NCBI GenBank assembly: GCA_041745295.1
Contig: JBGTJE010000043.1
Coordinates: 1-64,000 of the forward strand
Reading direction: 5' to 3'
Length of the DNA stretch: 64,000 nt
Source: JANMEB01 sp041745295
Lineage (GTDB): Bacteria > Planctomycetota > Planctomycetia > Pirellulales > Pirellulaceae
A program made the translations under genes and the position numbers. Positions within the stretch are counted from its first letter, which is position 1. Each line of letters opens with the position of its first letter. Below, piece by piece: positions 61,378-64,000 of this stretch. The notes under the pieces were generated by a model, which saw only the letters and a program-made list of their open reading frames with translations, did no database searches and had not been told where the DNA came from.

Positions 61378-61453
61378 CAGATCTGAAAACGAGGAACCTG
61401 TACCAATTTACACAATAAGCACTTTTTTTGCGACGAATGACACCGATACTTTT

Positions 61454-62170
61454 TCAGTTTCGCATATGACTTTCAAAATCGACTTGGAATTGGGCGATCC
61501 TCCAGCTGACGGGAGGTGGGCTGCGAAAAGTCAAAGCGACGTTTTTGCTAGGGTGGACGAGTTGCAATGCCACGGAGTGCAAGGCTATCCCCGCCGCGAA
61601 CGATTGCCGGCTGCCATACTTTTTATCTCCCATAATATGCCATCCATTCGCGGCCAATTGCACCCGGATTTGGTGCTTGCGACCCGTCAGTAACTCGATT
61701 TCAAGTAGCGAAAGGGACGGCAATCGAGCCAAGACTCGGTAGCGCAGTTCAGCGCGCTGCAGCCGGCATCGGCGATCGTCCGGCGATTCTTCGCGCGAGG
61801 CGCGCATACGTTTAGCGGTATCGTCCTTGGAGAGCCAATGCACCAAGGTTCCTTGAACGGGTTCGACGCGTCCGGAAACGACTGCCCAGTATCGCTTGCG
61901 GACCATTCCCGAACGAAATTGCTCCGATAATCGTGCGGCCGCCTTCGAAGTGCGGGCCAGAACAATCACGCCGGAAACCAGCGCATCCAATCGGCTAACG
62001 ACTCCCAAAAATACGTTGCCAGGCTTGTCATACTTTTGTTTAAGATATTCCTTAGCGATCTTGACCAAGCTATTTTCCTGAGGGCCGACACCTACGGTTG
62101 CCAGCCCTGTCGGCTTTTCCACGACCAACAGGTGATTATCTTCGTATAACACCGAAAGCTCATACTTCAT
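61454..62170 (-). CDS. RluA-family pseudouridine synthase
   Basis: A 238-aa enzyme that converts uridine to pseudouridine in rRNA or tRNA. The catalytic motif is VVSRLDALVSGVIVLAR (family HRLDxxTSG; here the His is Ser, which occurs in some members), with LLTGRKHQIRVQLAANG downstream as the second conserved block and GDKKYGS after it. An N-terminal S4 domain is absent, as in RluA/RluC short forms: the protein begins YEDNHLLVVEKPTGLATV directly. ATG 62170 is preferred to GTG 62194. Which RNA position is modified cannot be told. Confidence 0.9.
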   Translation of the reverse strand: MKYELSVLYEDNHLLVVEKPTGLATVGVGPQENSLVKIAKEYLKQKYDKPGNVFLGVVSRLDALVSGVIVLARTSKAAARLSEQFRSGMVRKRYWAVVSGRVEPVQGTLVHWLSKDDTAKRMRASREESPDDRRCRLQRAELRYRVLARLPSLSLLEIELLTGRKHQIRVQLAANGWHIMGDKKYGSRQSFAAGIALHSVALQLVHPSKNVALTFRSPPPVSWRIAQFQVDFESHMRN

Positions 62171-62278
62171 CGTTGCGTCCAATGTTCCACACACCCTTCC
62201 ACTTGACCTGCCACGTGTGCCGTTGAATATCAGTCGCCGGGCGGCAGCGCCTGGCTTTTCCTAACCAACGTTTCCAAA

Positions 62279-62304
62279 ACCGGACGCTAGCGCGTTGCGG
62301 CTGA
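62279..62304. repeat. 26-bp dispersed repeat, copy 2
   Basis: Exact reverse complement of 37169-37194. It lies in the short divergent gap between the pseudouridine synthase and Maf genes, 37 bases before the Maf start. Confidence 0.8.
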
Positions 62305-62340
62305 TCGACCAGAGCGGCGAGCCAATTCAATCTCACTACC

Positions 62341-62976
62341 ATGCCCACCCATCGCGAGCCCGATTTCATTCTAGCCAGTAACTCCCCTCGCCGGGCTGCG
62401 CTATTAAGGGAGGCGGGCTACTCGTTTGAGGTGATCGCGCCCGATCCCAATCGCGAAAGCGGTCCGTTGCCGGACGAATCCGCCGAACAGCATGTTGCTC
62501 GTCTCGCGACCGAAAAAGCAGCGCATGTCGCCGACGAGTTGAACCGGGCCAGTAAAGTCGCTTTCGAAAAGGGACCGAGCGCGCATGAGTCAAATCGCTT
62601 CATCGTCGCGGCCGACACGGTTGCCGAATGCACGGGCGAAATCCTGGGAAAACCGCTCGACCGCGATCATGCGCGGCAAATGCTGCAGCGGTTGCGGGGT
62701 GAAACGCATCGAGTCCTGACCGGAGTGTGCCTTTGGCAATATCCCCGAGGTCCCCAGCGAACCGAGGTCGACGTGACGATTTTGCAGATGTCGCCGCTGG
62801 GCGATGCGGAAATCGAGGCTTACTTAGATAGCGATCGCTGGCGCGGCAAAGCGGGCGCCTTTGGATTCCAGGACGGAAACGATTGGGTTCAAATCGTCAG
62901 CGGAAGTCCGAGCAATGTGGTCGGCTTGCCGCTGGAATTGCTTTCCAAACTGCTGCGCGAGTTCGTTGCTGGGTGA
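62341..62976 (+). CDS. maf: Maf-family nucleotide pyrophosphatase
   Basis: A 211-aa enzyme that hydrolyses non-canonical or modified nucleoside triphosphates (dTTP/UTP or 7-methyl-GTP groups) to monophosphates, a house-cleaning role. Motifs: FILASNSPRRAALLREAG at the N-terminus, EQHVARLATEKAAHVA, FIVAADTVAECTGEILGKP (catalytic Asp in ADTV), MLQRLRGETHRVLTGVCL and KAGAFGFQDGNDWVQIVSGSPSNVVGLPLELL at the end. The GAYGIQ-equivalent is GAFGFQ. No operon partner on this strand. Confidence 0.93.
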   Translation: MPTHREPDFILASNSPRRAALLREAGYSFEVIAPDPNRESGPLPDESAEQHVARLATEKAAHVADELNRASKVAFEKGPSAHESNRFIVAADTVAECTGEILGKPLDRDHARQMLQRLRGETHRVLTGVCLWQYPRGPQRTEVDVTILQMSPLGDAEIEAYLDSDRWRGKAGAFGFQDGNDWVQIVSGSPSNVVGLPLELLSKLLREFVAG

Positions 62977-63016
62977 GGAAGAAAATTTCGCAAGTGGGTC
63001 GTTTCGCCGTTGGCCG

Positions 63017-63107
63017 TAGCCCTCTCGCTCCGCGAGAGGAGAGCGGTTTCAACAGTAACGTCAGTCCGCACGTCGGGGCCGCAGTCATCACGCGGAGCGT
63101 GATGGCT
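63017..63107. repeat. Two small hairpins between convergent genes
   Basis: CCCTCTCGCTCCGCGAGAGG (63021-63040) has a GCTC-CGC-type loop and a stem of CTCTCGC/GCGAGAG. CATCACGCGGAGCGTGATG (63088-63106) is a second hairpin. Together they may terminate the Maf and MFS transcripts that meet here, although no long T run follows. Confidence 0.6.
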
Positions 63108-63148
63108 ACTTTGAAGCTGACCAACCATCAAAAATTCGCGGGCGTCAG

Positions 63149-64000
63149 TTATTTCTGTTGATCCAGAGTTTCGCGACCCGGCTCGCGCAACCAAAACGTC
63201 AATATCACGCCGACGAAGCAATACGTACCGGCGACAATCGCGGCGACGTAAGCGATCTTGGCAGGGTCCGGCGGCTTCGCCGCGGAGAAACTCAGGGTCA
63301 GCCACGCGGCAGCAGTTCCTAAAACTCGGCCGCCAATATTGGCCGCAAAGCTTTCGCCGGTACCGCGCAAGTGCAGCGGAAAAACGCGCGGAATGTAGTT
63401 TCCCCAAAAGCTGAATTGGGCCACGGTGAAAAAGCCCGCCGCGAAAATTCCCAACTTGATCCACAGCAGAGAATCCGCGGAGTTAAGCGAACGGCTGATC
63501 CAGACAAACAGCAACGGCACCAGAATCAGCGCGGGAAGTTGAAATATGCGTAGCTGCGTTCGACAACTGACGATACCAATCGCGACCAGCGCGAACACGA
63601 GGCGGCCAATGAGCCCGCCGACTTCTTGCCAAATCGTAACTTCCGCAATGGCTTTATCGCGCGCGTTGCCAGCGGCTTGTTTGAGTCTTGGTTCGCGAAC
63701 TTTTTCGGTGGACGATTCTGCCAATTTCTGAGATGCGGCGTCGCCGACCGCTTTTATTTCTACATGCCCGTTGAGGATTTGCGGCAATTGCTGAATCGCA
63801 CCGAACGCGATGCCGTAGCTCGCAGCAAACATCAGCGTCGAAACGATCGTCGTACGGACTAGCGCGGGACTAAACAACTGACCGATGCTAGGACGGCTCA
63901 ACGTTCCCGCTTGTCGCTTGCTCAGCCAGGCTGGTGATTCAGGCAAAAATGGTCGAACCAGGATCAATGGCAAAGCCGGGATGACTCCCGAAATCAACGT
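63149..64000 (-). CDS. MFS transporter, C-terminal part (runs off the window)
   Basis: The frame is open from TAA (63149-63151 on the minus strand) to the window edge, giving 283 residues of the C-terminal half of a major facilitator: VIPALPLILVRPFLPESPAWL (the PESP-R segment is typical of the MHS/sugar-porter loop after TM6), TTIVSTLMFAASYGIAFGAIQQLPQIL (TM7), then GGLIGRLVFALVAIGIVS and three further helices, ending REPGRETLDQQK. A charged insert of about 45 residues (KAVGDAASQKLAESSTEKVREPRLKQ) sits between TM7 and TM8. The N-terminal half is outside the window. Substrate unknown; LPESPAWL hints at a sugar or organic-acid porter. Confidence 0.85.
   Translation of the reverse strand, partial: TLISGVIPALPLILVRPFLPESPAWLSKRQAGTLSRPSIGQLFSPALVRTTIVSTLMFAASYGIAFGAIQQLPQILNGHVEIKAVGDAASQKLAESSTEKVREPRLKQAAGNARDKAIAEVTIWQEVGGLIGRLVFALVAIGIVSCRTQLRIFQLPALILVPLLFVWISRSLNSADSLLWIKLGIFAAGFFTVAQFSFWGNYIPRVFPLHLRGTGESFAANIGGRVLGTAAAWLTLSFSAAKPPDPAKIAYVAAIVAGTYCFVGVILTFWLREPGRETLDQQK

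Overview
The window looks like a chromosomal segment of a planctomycete, probably Pirellulales-like. The evidence is the set of lineage-typical families: a DUF1571 protein, a PSCyt1-DUF1549-DUF1553 cytochrome paired with a DUF1501 protein, a PVC-type propeller/HEAT/CxxCH protein, TIGR03000 and TIGR03067 domains, several Hanks-type Ser/Thr kinases, a TPR-CHAT-like protein and WxxGxW-repeat proteins. Genes are mostly monocistronic or in pairs on both strands. Intergenic spaces are full of short palindromic repeats of several families. No rRNA, CRISPR array, prophage or insertion sequence is visible. One tRNA (Lys, CUU) is present.

Region by region. 1-6.3 kb: a partial gene, small unknowns, a DUF1571 protein behind a near-consensus promoter that sits almost on its start codon, a relic of an antibiotic-biosynthesis-monooxygenase gene, an RraA-like protein, a GNAT acetyltransferase, a CTP-synthase-like amidotransferase domain and a type-4 uracil-DNA glycosylase. 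6.6-13 kb (mostly minus strand): an AlkD-like DNA repair protein, a secreted TPR-CHAT-like protein, a small lipoprotein with a clear terminator, and an ArsR/SRPBCC/lipocalin-like operon with a perfect 20-bp palindrome at the regulator start. 13-25 kb: membrane pyrophosphatase, 1-Cys-type peroxiredoxin, a very large TolC-like lipoprotein, a coiled-coil membrane protein with a strong promoter, DinB-like, CorA and rhomboid proteins. 25-30 kb: the cytochrome/DUF1501 pair typical of planctomycete catabolic loci. 30-42 kb: tRNA-Lys, VOC protein, small unknowns, PVC cytochrome, a flavoprotein with halogenase motifs and a WxxGxW-repeat protein with a long charged tail.

42.4-54.5 kb is the most interesting part. 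A minus-strand gene encodes an AAA+ ATPase with two tandem C-terminal RyR repeats. Divergent from it, across a ~295-bp shared upstream region, is a 1479-aa protein with a zinc ribbon, a TIR domain, one membrane segment and a large exported part (PEGA-like, PD40 propeller, TIGR03067, DUF1080, PD40, leucine-rich repeats). This is a Toll-receptor-like combination of TIR inside and LRR outside. Twenty nucleotides downstream is a 1239-aa LamG-propeller-TIM-barrel protein, then a TIGR03000-CAP protein. TIR domains can convert NAD+ to signalling nucleotides and RyR repeats have been proposed as nucleotide-signal sensors, so this pair is a testable candidate for a new signalling or defence module. The functional link is inference.

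54.6-64 kb: two Ser/Thr kinases of different architecture, a HEAT/lectin-like secreted protein, an M24 peptidase, an RluA-type pseudouridine synthase, a Maf nucleotide pyrophosphatase and the 3' part of an MFS transporter that runs off the window.
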